Positions 1 to 9,819 of a stretch of DNA of 64,000 nucleotides are shown one piece after another. How positions within the stretch are numbered: position 1 is the first letter of the stretch; every line of letters starts with the position of its first letter. The translations under genes were made by a program, and so were the position numbers. The notes below the pieces were generated by a model. It did no database searches, had not been told where the DNA came from, and was given only the letters and a program-made list of their open reading frames with translations. Origin of the DNA: CAZXEU01 sp965207385 (GTDB taxonomy: Bacteria; Bacteroidota; Rhodothermia; Rhodothermales; Bin80); contig CBDBLZ010000020.1 of NCBI GenBank assembly GCA_965207385.1, positions 124,001 through 188,000 of the forward strand, written 5' to 3'.

Positions 1-513
1 TCACGAATCCGCCTGGTGGCTCCGCTTGCGACCACCGCCGTTGCCCTCGCGATATCGCTTTCAGCTTCTGCACAGACCTTGACACCACGCTACGGCATCG
101 GGATGGGTACCTTGCTTACCACGGGCGACCGCCTGATGGCACTGGGATTCCACGCGAGAAGCGCATTTCCGTACAATGAGGATCTCTCTTTCGCAATCGA
201 CCTCGGCGTATCAGGCTTTGTGCTGAGCGGACGTGAAGGTGCGGCCTACTACGTGGATCCACTGGCGTCTGCCATTGTCACGCTCTATCCCAGCAATCCC
301 CGATCCCCATACGTGATGGCCGGATTCGGGGGGCACGTACCCGTCGGGAGCGCCCGCGAGTCCGGGGATGGCGGCCCAACCGTGCACGCGGGAGTAGGCT
401 GGGTGGTTGGCCTCCAGGCTACGTCCCTGTATATCGAAATTGATCCCGCGCTTCTTATTGCGAAGGACTACGTAGACCTGCTGTTGCCCGTAAGACTGGG
501 CATTGTGCTTTGA
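1..513 (+). CDS. Outer-membrane beta-barrel-like protein (5' partial)
   Basis: The reading frame is open to the left edge, so the true start may lie outside. A GTG at 16 is the first usable start inside the window and would give 165 residues. A hydrophobic signal peptide ends in the A-S-A-Q type cleavage site at about residues 17-20. The rest has short alternating hydrophobic strands rich in Gly, Tyr and Phe and ends in a hydrophobic I-V-L, as expected of a small 8-stranded outer-membrane barrel. No specific family is recognised. The product is probably exported to the outer membrane. It lies 24 bases upstream of the beta-propeller lipoprotein gene and may be cotranscribed with it. Confidence 0.55.
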   Translation, partial: SRIRLVAPLATTAVALAISLSASAQTLTPRYGIGMGTLLTTGDRLMALGFHARSAFPYNEDLSFAIDLGVSGFVLSGREGAAYYVDPLASAIVTLYPSNPRSPYVMAGFGGHVPVGSARESGDGGPTVHAGVGWVVGLQATSLYIEIDPALLIAKDYVDLLLPVRLGIVL

Positions 514-537
514 GCAGCGACCAGATGGCCAAGGCAA

Positions 538-1521
538 TTGGGATGGAATTCAGTGCGGCAGACTATTTCTGGTCACACGCGTCCGAATACTTTCCATTCC
601 GTTCGATTGCGTAGCGCCTTGTTTGCTTCTTTTTGGATAGGCGGAGCCCTCTTGTTTGCGCTCTTCTGGGGCGCCTGCAGGCCCGCGAGCGAATCCGTCG
701 AGGAAGTGCCCATTGCCGGCCTAGCGCTTCCTGTCGTGGGTCAGGCAATAGCCGAGCGAGTATGGCAGAATGCCACGCTTCGTCAATCGCACGTTATTCC
801 GGTGGAACCGGAGGTGCTGCTCTACCGCCCGGGCCAAGTCAGAGTGGATACGAAGGGTTACATTTACGTCACGGACTACGGAGACTACAAGGTCAAGCGC
901 TTCAATCCGGAAGGCATATACGTGAACTCCGTTGGCGCCGGCATGGGAGACGGGCCCGGGGAAGTCATGAGCATCGTGGACGTGCAGATACCCGGTGACT
1001 CCCTACTGTTTCTGCTGGACGATGAAATCAGGCGGATCTCCTATTTTTCTCTTGATGGCGCATTCCTGAGAAGCGAGTCGACGGAAGAGAGCATTTGGAG
1101 ATATCGGGTTACTCCTGAGGGCAGATCCTATGGGATGACCTTGCGCCTTCCCGACGATCTGTTGTTTCAGACCAGGAAGGGTGCCGATGTCATCCCATTC
1201 GGCACGGTGCTGGAGGGTCAGTCCAGCGACCGGAAAGGGCTTCTTGATGGATACATTGCTACCTATGGAGAGCGCATGATCTACGTACCGCGCTTCTATC
1301 CCGTGATCGTGCAGTATGCTCCGGACGGATCTGTAGCCTATAGCCGTGCGACGCCGGATATTTGGTCGAGCCAAGCCCCCGCAGTGGAGACCCAAACGAT
1401 GCCGGGGGCAGTGATAACCCGCGTAATGGGTCCGTCACTTAACAGATCCGTGTCCGTTGATGGGAACATGTTGTATGTCCACTCGCGCGCTGAGAAGATA
1501 TTTACGATGCGATGCGTATGA
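538..1521 (+). CDS. 6-bladed beta-propeller lipoprotein, C-terminus lost to a frameshift
   Basis: The product has an N-terminal hydrophobic segment ending in a lipobox-like F-W-G-A-C (Cys about residue 47), then NHL/6-bladed propeller repeats, for example V-D-T-K-G-Y-I-Y-V-T-D and the G-x-G-P-G-E turn near residues 139-142. Such proteins are common Bacteroidota surface or periplasmic lipoproteins of unknown ligand. The start is uncertain: TTG at 538, GTG at 553 and TTG at 607 are all in frame. The frame stops at 1521, but the +1 frame from about 1511 continues with typical propeller sequence to 1636 (see that entry), so the gene is broken near 1505-1515. A paralogous architecture is encoded at 42983-44146. 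Confidence 0.7.
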   Translation: MGWNSVRQTISGHTRPNTFHSVRLRSALFASFWIGGALLFALFWGACRPASESVEEVPIAGLALPVVGQAIAERVWQNATLRQSHVIPVEPEVLLYRPGQVRVDTKGYIYVTDYGDYKVKRFNPEGIYVNSVGAGMGDGPGEVMSIVDVQIPGDSLLFLLDDEIRRISYFSLDGAFLRSESTEESIWRYRVTPEGRSYGMTLRLPDDLLFQTRKGADVIPFGTVLEGQSSDRKGLLDGYIATYGERMIYVPRFYPVIVQYAPDGSVAYSRATPDIWSSQAPAVETQTMPGAVITRVMGPSLNRSVSVDGNMLYVHSRAEKIFTMRCV

Positions 1522-1636
1522 CGGGGATTACCTGTCGTCCATTCGCTTGCCGTCGCCACGGAGAGCATATGCAACCGCTGATCGTGTATACCAGATTCAG
1601 GATACCACGGTAGTTGTTTATGCCATTGAGCAATAA
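1511..1636 (+). pseudogene. Out-of-frame 3' end of the propeller gene
   Basis: Read in the +1 frame relative to the upstream gene, this stretch gives D-A-Y-D-G-D-Y-L-S-S-I-R-L-P, then R-V-Y-Q-I-Q-D, and ends V-V-V-Y-A-I-E-Q-stop. This is how family members usually finish, with a last blade strand pairing with the first. A one-base loss (or two-base gain) between roughly 1500 and 1515 would fuse it to the upstream frame. It may be a genuine mutation or an assembly error. Confidence 0.6.
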
Positions 1637-1824
1637 TCCGGATGCGCCCGAGCTGAGACAGGAATTTGCGCGTACACGTCCGGTGCCCGGACATTCTGCG
1701 TTGGAGATGCTGTCAGGGTAAATCGGTGCAGGGGGCGACATTCCATCTGCGCGGCCCCAAGCCTGTTGCGATCGCCGTGTATTTTGAATGGCCGAGAGTC
1801 GTCTGATGCACCGGCATCATCAGC

Positions 1825-2958
1825 ATGCTAGGAATCTACATTCACGTACCGTTTTGCAGCCAGCGCTGCATCTATTGCGACTTCTATTTTGTTACGACAC
1901 GGGGAGGTCGCAGCAGCTTCGTAGATGCCCTCTGCCGCGAAATCGAGCTGTACGGCCGGCGGTACAAAGGCAGACGCGTGGACACGGTTTATGTGGGCGG
2001 AGGCACGCCCTCGTTGCTACCGGTTGATGCCATTGGGCGAATATTCGACGCCCTGGGGGACTCGTTCGATGTTTCCTGCGTCAGGGAAACCACCCTGGAG
2101 ATGAACCCGGAGGACCTGAGCCTGGAATACCTTGCAGGGCTGCGCAGCCTGGGCATTGACCGCGCAAGCGTCGGCATTCAGTCCTTCTTCGGCGAAGACC
2201 TGCGCTTCATGAACCGGAGCCACGGCCCTGCGGAGGCAGAGGCGGCCGTTCCCATGCTCAGGCAGGCAGGTTTCGACAACTTTACGGCGGATCTCATCTT
2301 CGGCCTGCCCGATCAGCGCAGCGACTACTGGCAAGCCAATCTCGAACGCCTGGCAGAGAACGCCACGCCTCATGTATCAACATATGGACTGACGATTGAG
2401 CCGGCTACTCCGCTGCACAGGATGGTGCAGCGCGGGAAGACGGTACCTGCCGATGACAAGGTCCACGCAAAGTGTTACGAGCAAGCCATCGCTACACTCT
2501 GCAGCGCGGGTTACGAGCACTACGAGATTTCCAGCTTTGCACTTCCGGGTCGGCGTGCCCTGCACAACCAGCGCTACTGGCAGCACCTGGACTACCTGGG
2601 TTTCGGTCCCAGCGCCCATTCCTTTCTGCGAGCGCCGGCGAGGCGCTGGAGCAACGTGCGCAGCCTGCGGCGCTATGTGACCATGCTCGAAGAAGACGCG
2701 CTCCCCGTGGATCTGGACGAGGTGCTTGCATGCAGGGACCTTGCCAACGAGCGTGTCATGCTGGGGCTCCGCACGGCAGAGGGTATCGATCTGAGCGATC
2801 TCACATCCGACTACGGCTACGACCTTGCCCGGGAGAAGGAGAACGAGTTGGCCGCTATGGAAGCGCGCGGACTGATCACGCTGAATGACCGTCTGCGACT
2901 TACGGACCGGGGCAAGATGGTATCGGATGCCGTAGCAAGACGCCTCTTGCAGGGATGA
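1825..2958 (+). CDS. hemW: Radical SAM heme chaperone HemW
   Basis: Members resemble oxygen-independent coproporphyrinogen III oxidase, but the HemW branch binds heme and inserts it into target proteins in the cytoplasm. The product is 377 residues, the usual family length. The [4Fe-4S]/SAM motif C-S-Q-R-C-I-Y-C is at residues 11-18, followed by the glycine-rich Y-V-G-G-G-T-P-S SAM-binding segment (about 57-64), the V-G-I-Q-S-F motif, and the C-terminal HemN domain (N-E-R-V-M-L-G-L-R). The ATG at 1825 puts the family-typical I-Y-I-H-V-P-F-C at the N-terminus. The gene is followed after 65 bases by the DUF192 pair. HemW rather than HemN is favoured by the short N-terminus and the missing extra Cys. 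Confidence 0.9.
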   Translation: MLGIYIHVPFCSQRCIYCDFYFVTTRGGRSSFVDALCREIELYGRRYKGRRVDTVYVGGGTPSLLPVDAIGRIFDALGDSFDVSCVRETTLEMNPEDLSLEYLAGLRSLGIDRASVGIQSFFGEDLRFMNRSHGPAEAEAAVPMLRQAGFDNFTADLIFGLPDQRSDYWQANLERLAENATPHVSTYGLTIEPATPLHRMVQRGKTVPADDKVHAKCYEQAIATLCSAGYEHYEISSFALPGRRALHNQRYWQHLDYLGFGPSAHSFLRAPARRWSNVRSLRRYVTMLEEDALPVDLDEVLACRDLANERVMLGLRTAEGIDLSDLTSDYGYDLAREKENELAAMEARGLITLNDRLRLTDRGKMVSDAVARRLLQG

Positions 2959-3023
2959 ACCCTGCATCCGGCGCAGGGTACAAGGGGATCTGAACGGAGT
3001 CGGAGAGCGAATCCCCAAGGCCC

Positions 3024-3482
3024 GTGAGAACCTGCCTCGTTTGCCTGATCCTTTTGGCGGGATGCGCGCCTGACCCGCCGGATGCCGACGCGGGTTTCAG
3101 CAAGGACGGATCGCTGGAGTTCCTTCGCCCTGACGGTACCATCATTCGGGCCATCGATATCGAGATAGCCGAAGACGAAGAAAGCCGCCAGCGCGGCCTT
3201 ATGGAGCGCAGGCAGATGACACTCGGCGAAGGCATGCTTTTCATTTTCGCTGCGCCTGACTCGCTCAGGTTCTGGATGGCGAACACGCCCATCCCCCTGG
3301 ACATCATGTTTCTGGCTGCAGACACGAGCATAGTCAACATCGCCAGGCGCACGCGCCCGCTCTCGCGCGAAAATATACTTTCCGAAGGCCTGGCCCAGTA
3401 CGTGGTCGAAGTCAGGGGCGGCTTTTCGGACCGATTTGGCATTGACGACAGCGTCCTGGTTCGCTGGACGCGCACGAACTGA
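3024..3482 (+). CDS. DUF192 lipoprotein, copy 1
   Basis: This is a 152-residue protein with a GTG start, a short signal peptide and lipobox L-L-A-G-C (Cys about residue 14). It then carries one DUF192 domain: the early I-D-I-E-I-A strand, R-Q-R-G-L-M-E-R-R, G-M-L-F-I-F, F-W-M-A-N-T-P-I-P-L-D and the closing Y-V-V-E-V-R-G-G-F. The function of DUF192 is not established; members are usually small exported proteins. Two bases separate it from a second DUF192 gene, so the pair is translationally linked. Confidence 0.85.
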   Translation: MRTCLVCLILLAGCAPDPPDADAGFSKDGSLEFLRPDGTIIRAIDIEIAEDEESRQRGLMERRQMTLGEGMLFIFAAPDSLRFWMANTPIPLDIMFLAADTSIVNIARRTRPLSRENILSEGLAQYVVEVRGGFSDRFGIDDSVLVRWTRTN

Positions 3483-3484
3483 TC

Positions 3485-3958
3485 ATGAGTCGTTCCTCAC
3501 TCGCAGTCCTCGTGCTGGCGGCACTCGCTTGCCAGGCGCCCGAAACGGAAACCCCTCGGCCCGCCACGGTGATACCCTTTCGCGTGGACGGAACGCTTGA
3601 CATCGTGCGCGCCGGCGAGACCTTGCTGACCATTGACATCGAAATCGCAGCTTCCGATTCCGCCCAGGAACGGGGCATGATGCAGCGCACATCCTTCCCA
3701 CCGATGTCCGGCATGCTCTTCCCGTTCGAACAAGAGGAAATACGCCAGTTCTGGATGGGCAATACGCCGCTGTCGCTGGATTTGCTCTTCATATCGGCCG
3801 ATTCCCAGATCGTGGATTTCTCCACGTATGCCGAGCCGTTTTCGGCTGATCCCATCCGCTCACGGGTTCCGGCACAGCACGTGCTCGAGGTGCCGGCCGG
3901 CTTCGTGGACAGCCAGGGCATCGTCGAAGGCGACCACGCGCGCTGGCGCAGGCACTAG
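3485..3958 (+). CDS. DUF192 lipoprotein, copy 2
   Basis: This is a 157-residue tandem paralogue of the preceding gene. It has signal peptide and lipobox L-A-A-L-A-C (Cys about 16), then a DUF192 domain with I-D-I-E-I-A, Q-E-R-G-M-M-Q-R, G-M-L-F-P-F, F-W-M-G-N-T-P-L-S-L-D and V-L-E-V-P-A-G-F. The same motifs occur in the same order as in copy 1 but with many substitutions, so the duplication is old. The ATG at 3485 lies 2 bases after the upstream stop. Its stop converges on the A-type carrier gene only 7 bases away. Confidence 0.85.
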   Translation: MSRSSLAVLVLAALACQAPETETPRPATVIPFRVDGTLDIVRAGETLLTIDIEIAASDSAQERGMMQRTSFPPMSGMLFPFEQEEIRQFWMGNTPLSLDLLFISADSQIVDFSTYAEPFSADPIRSRVPAQHVLEVPAGFVDSQGIVEGDHARWRRH

Positions 3959-3965
3959 GCCTGCC

Positions 3966-4328
3966 TTACAGTCCGAAGGACTCTCCGCATGCACAGGTCC
4001 GCTCCGCTTGCGGATTCCTGAAATGGAAGCCCTTTCCTTCAAGCCCGTCGGAGAAGTCCAGCTCGACCTCCTCCATGTACAGGCGGCTGCGCCGGTCTAC
4101 GACCACCTTCACTCCCTGGACTTCACTGATCAGATCGTGCTCGGCCGCCGATGTGTCCCAGCCCAGTTCATAGGTTAGCCCGGAGCATCCACCCGGCACT
4201 ACAGCCAGACGCAACAGGCCGGTTGCAAGATCCACGTCCTCCGATAGAGCGATCGCCCTGATCCTGTCGAGGGCACGATCTGTTATCTGAATATCCACGG
4301 TACCGGCGCGAGTTCGCAGAACTATCAT
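3966..4328 (-). CDS. A-type Fe-S carrier (HesB/IscA/SufA family)
   Basis: This 120-residue scaffold/carrier moves Fe-S clusters from the SUF machinery to target proteins in the cytoplasm. It shows the family's three conserved cysteines: Cys48 in P-G-G-C-S-G-L and the C-terminal C-A-C-G pair at 112 and 114. The start at 4328 gives normal family length; a longer in-frame extension to 4979 overlaps sufB on the other strand and is not credible. It is divergent from sufB with an AT-rich gap of about 110 bases, so it is probably co-regulated. SufA, ErpA and IscA cannot be told apart by sequence alone; the location favours a SufA-like role. Confidence 0.88.
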   Translation of the reverse strand: MIVLRTRAGTVDIQITDRALDRIRAIALSEDVDLATGLLRLAVVPGGCSGLTYELGWDTSAAEHDLISEVQGVKVVVDRRSRLYMEEVELDFSDGLEGKGFHFRNPQAERTCACGESFGL

Positions 4329-4349
4329 CCTGAATGTCAGAAACAGATA

Positions 4350-4357
4350 GTATATAC
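4350..4357. promoter_or_regulatory. Palindrome in the divergent A-type carrier/sufB promoter gap
   Basis: GTATATAC is a perfect 8-base palindrome in the only AT-rich part of the gap between the divergent genes. On the minus strand it includes a TATACT -10-like element about 22 bases from the carrier start. It could be part of the promoter or an operator half. No known Fur or IscR consensus is evident. Confidence 0.3.
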
Positions 4358-4439
4358 GGCCGTTCCATTTCCATTGTTTTCCGGGCGCAATAGTGCGTCC
4401 TTTCTGCTGAGTCGAACAGGCCAGATTGATGGCCCAGGA

Positions 4440-5900
<1,461 letters not shown>

Positions 5901-5932
5901 CCTCCAGCTTTCCTGTTCACATTTATTCTGGC

Positions 5933-5949
5933 CCCGCAAGCTGCGGGGA
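5933..5949 (+). promoter_or_regulatory. GC-rich hairpin covering the sufC ribosome-binding region
   Basis: CCCCGCA-agc-TGCGGGG is a perfect 7-bp stem with a 3-base loop, ending 9 bases before the sufC ATG. The only purine-rich stretch that could pair with 16S rRNA (GGGGAAG, 5946-5952) overlaps the 3' arm. The hairpin could limit sufC translation or protect or process the mRNA between sufB and sufC. There is no U-tract, so a terminator is unlikely. Confidence 0.45.
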
Positions 5950-5958
5950 AGCTATTGC

Positions 5959-6729
5959 ATGAGACCCATACTGGATATACATGATCTTCGGGCATCCGTT
6001 GACGGCATGCCCATACTGAAAGGTGTGAGCCTCGCTATCAATTCCGGCGAATTGCATGCCATCATGGGGCCTAATGGCTCCGGCAAGAGCACACTTGCGG
6101 CCATCCTTGCAGGCCGGGAGGAATACGACATCGACGGAGGATCCGTACGATATCGCGGCGAAGACTTGCTGGAGATGGATGTCGACGAGCGGGCCCGGGA
6201 AGGCCTCTTTCTGGCCTTCCAGTACCCCGTCGAGCTTCCCGGCGTGAGCATGATGAATTTCCTCAAGCAAGCCGTCAACTCGGTTCGGGAACACCGGGGC
6301 GAACAGCCGCTGAATGCTGCTTCGCTGCTCAAGCTGGCCCGGGAAAAGGCAGCTCTCGTCGGCCTGGACTCCCGGCTCAAGCGGCGCTCGGTGAACGAGG
6401 GCTTCTCCGGCGGCGAAAAGAAGCGGAACGAAATCTTTCAGCTTGCAATGCTGGAGCCCGCCATGGCCATCCTGGATGAAACGGATTCCGGACTGGACAT
6501 AGATGCGCTCAAAAACGTCGCAGACGGCGTAAATGCCTTGCGGACTGCCGATCGCGCCTTTCTCGTGATCACGCACTACCAGCGTCTGCTCAACTACATC
6601 ATTCCGGACTTTGTGCATGTTATTGTAGACGGTCGCATTGTCAAGAGTGGAGGAAAGGAGCTGGCACTGGCACTGGAAGAGCGGGGCTACGACTGGATCC
6701 GGTACGAACCATCGACGGTGCCGGCATAA
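5959..6729 (+). CDS. sufC: Fe-S assembly ATPase SufC
   Basis: SufC is the ABC-type ATPase that powers the SufBCD scaffold and is cytoplasmic rather than a transporter. The product is 256 residues. Seen: Walker A G-P-N-G-S-G-K-S-T (about 37-45), the Q-loop in A-F-Q-Y-P-V-E-L-P-G, the SufC-type signature F-S-G-G-E-K-K-R-N-E, Walker B A-I-L-D-E-T-D-S-G-L-D, and the switch His in V-I-T-H-Y-Q-R-L-L. It follows sufB after 58 bases containing a hairpin and precedes sufD by 24 bases. Confidence 0.96.
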   Translation: MRPILDIHDLRASVDGMPILKGVSLAINSGELHAIMGPNGSGKSTLAAILAGREEYDIDGGSVRYRGEDLLEMDVDERAREGLFLAFQYPVELPGVSMMNFLKQAVNSVREHRGEQPLNAASLLKLAREKAALVGLDSRLKRRSVNEGFSGGEKKRNEIFQLAMLEPAMAILDETDSGLDIDALKNVADGVNALRTADRAFLVITHYQRLLNYIIPDFVHVIVDGRIVKSGGKELALALEERGYDWIRYEPSTVPA

Positions 6730-6753
6730 GCCAGCACACGCAACCAGACCACT

Positions 6754-8061
6754 ATGGCAAGATCGGCCGCGCAGACCGAGCGCATCGAGGATCGGTACCT
6801 GTCAGCGATATCGGAGCTGGGAGAGCCTTCGACCAATGGCGCATCCTCCGAGCTTGCGCCTCTTCGCCACAGGGCCCAGCGCAGCTTTGCTGCCCAAGGA
6901 TTCCCTCGGCCCCGGACCGAGGCCTGGAAATACACAAACCTGCGGAGCGTGCTGCGCCGCCCGGTTTCCCATGGTGCTACATCGGCTGAGGCCCTCGCCG
7001 CGGCATCCATCCCGGATCTGGACGCGCATACATTGGTGATCATCAACGGCCGGTTCAGTGCTGAGCATTCGCGGCTGGGCCGGCTGCCCGGTGGCGCAGT
7101 CCTTGGCAGCCTTGCAGACGCAACGCGCACGCACGGAAGCATTGTGCTTGAACACCTCTCGCGCCACGCCGGAGTGGAAGACCTTCCCTTTGTTGCCCTG
7201 AATACGGCAGCACTGGAGGACGGCGCGTTCGTCTACTTGCCGCCGTCCGTAAGTCTAGACCGTCCGGTTCATGTGGTGCATGTAGCCGGTGCCAGCTTCT
7301 TTCAGCCGAGGATCCTCGTTGTTGCAAGTGCTGGATCCCGGTTAGAGCTGGTGCTTTCCAGCGAGGTGAATGCCCACGACGCCGCCTTCGGAAACGCGGT
7401 TACGGAAGTGAGTGTGGGACCGAGGGCAGAGGTCGACCTTTTCAAGGTTCAGACCGACGCCCCGAACGCAAGTACCGTATCGGCCGTACACGTCCACCAG
7501 GACGCGGACAGCCGCTTCGGTTCCCACACGTTTACATTTGGCGGTGAAATTGTTCGCAACAATCTCACCATCAAAGCCGACGCGCAGCACTGCGAAACGG
7601 TACTGAACGGACTGTTTCTGGCACGTGGCAAGTCCCACGTGGACAATCACACGCTGATGGATCATGCCAAGCCTGACTGCCTGAGCTCGGAGCTCTACAA
7701 GGGTATCCTGGACGAAAGGGCCACGGGTGTATTCAATGGCAAGGTGCACGTGCGTCAGGATGCCCAGCGCATCAATGCCTACCAGACGAGCAAGGCAGTC
7801 GTGCTGAGCGATACCGCCCGCATGTATGCAAAGCCCGAGTTGGAGATCTACGCGGACGACGTCAAGTGCAGCCATGGAGCCACGACCGGCCAGCTTGACA
7901 AGGATGCCCTTTTCTACCTTCAGGCCCGCGGACTGAACCCGAAGCAGGCCAGGGCCCTGCTGCTGGAATCATTCGCCCGCGAGCTCATCGATCCGGTCCG
8001 CCTGCCCGCGCTGCGCCGGCATCTGGAGCGCCTGGTTGCCTCGTGGCTGGCCAAGGCCTAG
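6754..8061 (+). CDS. sufD: Fe-S assembly protein SufD
   Basis: SufD is the SufB-like partner in the SufBC2D complex, needed for iron entry. The product is 435 residues. Seen: the W-K-Y-T-N-L motif near residue 55, the beta-helix core (D-N-H-T-L-M-D-H, F-N-G-K-V-H-V-R-Q-D-A-Q-R-I-N-A-Y-Q), and the conserved C-terminal C-S-H-G-A-T-T-G-Q-L-D. That last motif contains the His implicated in cluster assembly. It sits between sufC and the sufS-sufE fusion, 36 bases before the latter. Confidence 0.95.
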   Translation: MARSAAQTERIEDRYLSAISELGEPSTNGASSELAPLRHRAQRSFAAQGFPRPRTEAWKYTNLRSVLRRPVSHGATSAEALAAASIPDLDAHTLVIINGRFSAEHSRLGRLPGGAVLGSLADATRTHGSIVLEHLSRHAGVEDLPFVALNTAALEDGAFVYLPPSVSLDRPVHVVHVAGASFFQPRILVVASAGSRLELVLSSEVNAHDAAFGNAVTEVSVGPRAEVDLFKVQTDAPNASTVSAVHVHQDADSRFGSHTFTFGGEIVRNNLTIKADAQHCETVLNGLFLARGKSHVDNHTLMDHAKPDCLSSELYKGILDERATGVFNGKVHVRQDAQRINAYQTSKAVVLSDTARMYAKPELEIYADDVKCSHGATTGQLDKDALFYLQARGLNPKQARALLLESFARELIDPVRLPALRRHLERLVASWLAKA

Positions 8062-8097
8062 CTTCCACGTTCTGCCCCATCAACCAGGAGTCCACCG

Positions 8098-9819
8098 ATG
8101 CCGCTTTCCCCCGGTGGCGATTCCGCGCCGATTCTGGATGTCCACCGCATCCGAGAAGATTTTCCGGTGCTTCACCAGCGGGTGGGCTCTCGGCCGCTGG
8201 TCTATCTGGACAATGCGGCCTCCAGCCAGAAGCCGTCAGTCGTTATTGATCGGCTTGCAGCGTATTACCGCCTGGAGCACAGCAATGTGCACCGCGGCGC
8301 GCACCGATTGAGCCAGCGCGCCACGGACGCCTACGAAAACGCGCGTGCGCGCATAGCGCGCTACATAGGAGCCGCCCACTCGCACGAGATCATTTTCACG
8401 CGAGGAACCACCGAAGCCATAAACCTTGTTGCCGCCAGCTACGGACGAAGTGCACTGGCGGAAGGCGACGAAATCGTCGTAACCGGCATGGAGCACCATT
8501 CAAACATGGTGCCCTGGCACATCCTCTGCGCGGAAAAGGGAGCCAGGCTCCGCATTCTTCCCGTCGACCGGAATGGCCAGTTGCAGAAAGGGGCACTCAA
8601 TAAGGTGCTGTCAGGGAAGACGAGACTGGTTGCGGTCGTCCACATATCCAACAGTCTGGGCACCATCAACCCGGTTCGACGCATTGTCGAAGATGCCCAC
8701 CGGTACAATGTGCCGGTTCTGATTGATGGCGCCCAGGCGGCGCCACACATGCGAATCGACGTGCAGGAGCTGGACTGCGATTTCTATTGCTTTTCCGGGC
8801 ACAAGGCCTTTGGCCCCACGGGCATCGGCGTTCTCTACGGCAAGGAAGCGCTGCTGGATGCCATGCCCCCTTACCAGGGCGGCGGCGACATGATCGAAAC
8901 GGTTAGCTACGAGCGCTCCACGTTTGCCGAGTTGCCTCACAAGTTTGAGGCAGGAACGCCCCACATCGCCGGCGTACTCGGACTGGAGAGTGCCCTGGAC
9001 TACATGGAAGGCGTAGGCTTTGCGGCCATGACCTGCCACGAATCCCGACTTCTTGACCGTGCCCACGATCGCCTTCGTGCCATCCCGGGTGTCCGGATCA
9101 TCGGCACCGCACCGAGAAAGGCCTCCGTCGTAAGTTTCGTCGTGTCGGGCACTGCGACCTACGATGTGGGGAGGCTGCTGGACGAGCACGGCATTGCCGT
9201 GCGAACCGGTCACCACTGCACGATGCCGCTCATGCAGCACCTGGGCCTGAGCGGAACCGTGCGGGCATCCATGGCCCTGTACAATACCGTCGCAGAAGTG
9301 GATGCTTTCGCAGATGCACTGGAGAGCGTGGTGCAAAGGCTCAGACCCGCCAGAAGCCGCCCGGCTGCGGCCGACCGAGGCGCCAGTCCGGGTATCGAGG
9401 CACGCAAGCTGGAGCTCCTGGAAGAGTTTGGCCTGTTCGATGATGCAGATTCCCGGTGCGAATACCTCATGGAGCTGGGGGAAGGCCTTCCTCCATTCCC
9501 TGATGTGTACCGCAATGAAGCGCACAGGGTGCACGGTTGCCTTTCTACCGTCTGGCTGCGCACCGAAAGCCGCGACGGTTGCCTGTACTGCGAGGCGGAC
9601 AGCGACGCGCTCATCACCAAGGGAATGATTGCGGTCCTCGTTCGTCTAGTACAGGGCCAGGAGATTTCCATCGTGGCAGGCGCTGACCTTGAATCCATCA
9701 TGTCTGAAATCGGCATGCAGTCCATGGTCACTGCACGCCGCAAGAATGGGCTTCTGTCGATGATCAAGCGCATCAGGAGGGAAGCATCCGCTCACGCCCA
9801 AAGCATACTGACGCCATGA
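8098..9819 (+). CDS. sufS: SufS cysteine desulfurase fused to SufE sulfur acceptor
   Basis: One 573-residue polypeptide carries both halves of the SUF sulfur donor. Residues 1 to about 415 are a group II cysteine desulfurase: S-N-V-H-R-G-A-H near 62-69, PLP lysine K236 in S-G-H-K-A-F-G-P-T-G, and active-site Cys374 in R-T-G-H-H-C-T-M-P. Residues about 435-573 are a SufE domain with acceptor Cys481 in H-R-V-H-G-C-L-S-T-V-W. A short Ala/Arg/Pro-rich linker (about 416-432) joins them. The enzyme takes sulfur from cysteine, passes it Cys374 to Cys481, then on to SufB. No separate sufE or sufU is in the window. Its stop overlaps the next start by 4 bases. Confidence 0.95.
   Translation: MPLSPGGDSAPILDVHRIREDFPVLHQRVGSRPLVYLDNAASSQKPSVVIDRLAAYYRLEHSNVHRGAHRLSQRATDAYENARARIARYIGAAHSHEIIFTRGTTEAINLVAASYGRSALAEGDEIVVTGMEHHSNMVPWHILCAEKGARLRILPVDRNGQLQKGALNKVLSGKTRLVAVVHISNSLGTINPVRRIVEDAHRYNVPVLIDGAQAAPHMRIDVQELDCDFYCFSGHKAFGPTGIGVLYGKEALLDAMPPYQGGGDMIETVSYERSTFAELPHKFEAGTPHIAGVLGLESALDYMEGVGFAAMTCHESRLLDRAHDRLRAIPGVRIIGTAPRKASVVSFVVSGTATYDVGRLLDEHGIAVRTGHHCTMPLMQHLGLSGTVRASMALYNTVAEVDAFADALESVVQRLRPARSRPAAADRGASPGIEARKLELLEEFGLFDDADSRCEYLMELGEGLPPFPDVYRNEAHRVHGCLSTVWLRTESRDGCLYCEADSDALITKGMIAVLVRLVQGQEISIVAGADLESIMSEIGMQSMVTARRKNGLLSMIKRIRREASAHAQSILTP

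Noticed and set aside
1506..1515. 5-base tandem duplication (GATGC twice) as the direct cause of the propeller frameshift
   Set aside because: Removing one copy shifts to the third frame, which does not restore the propeller C-terminus. A one-base loss or two-base gain is needed instead.
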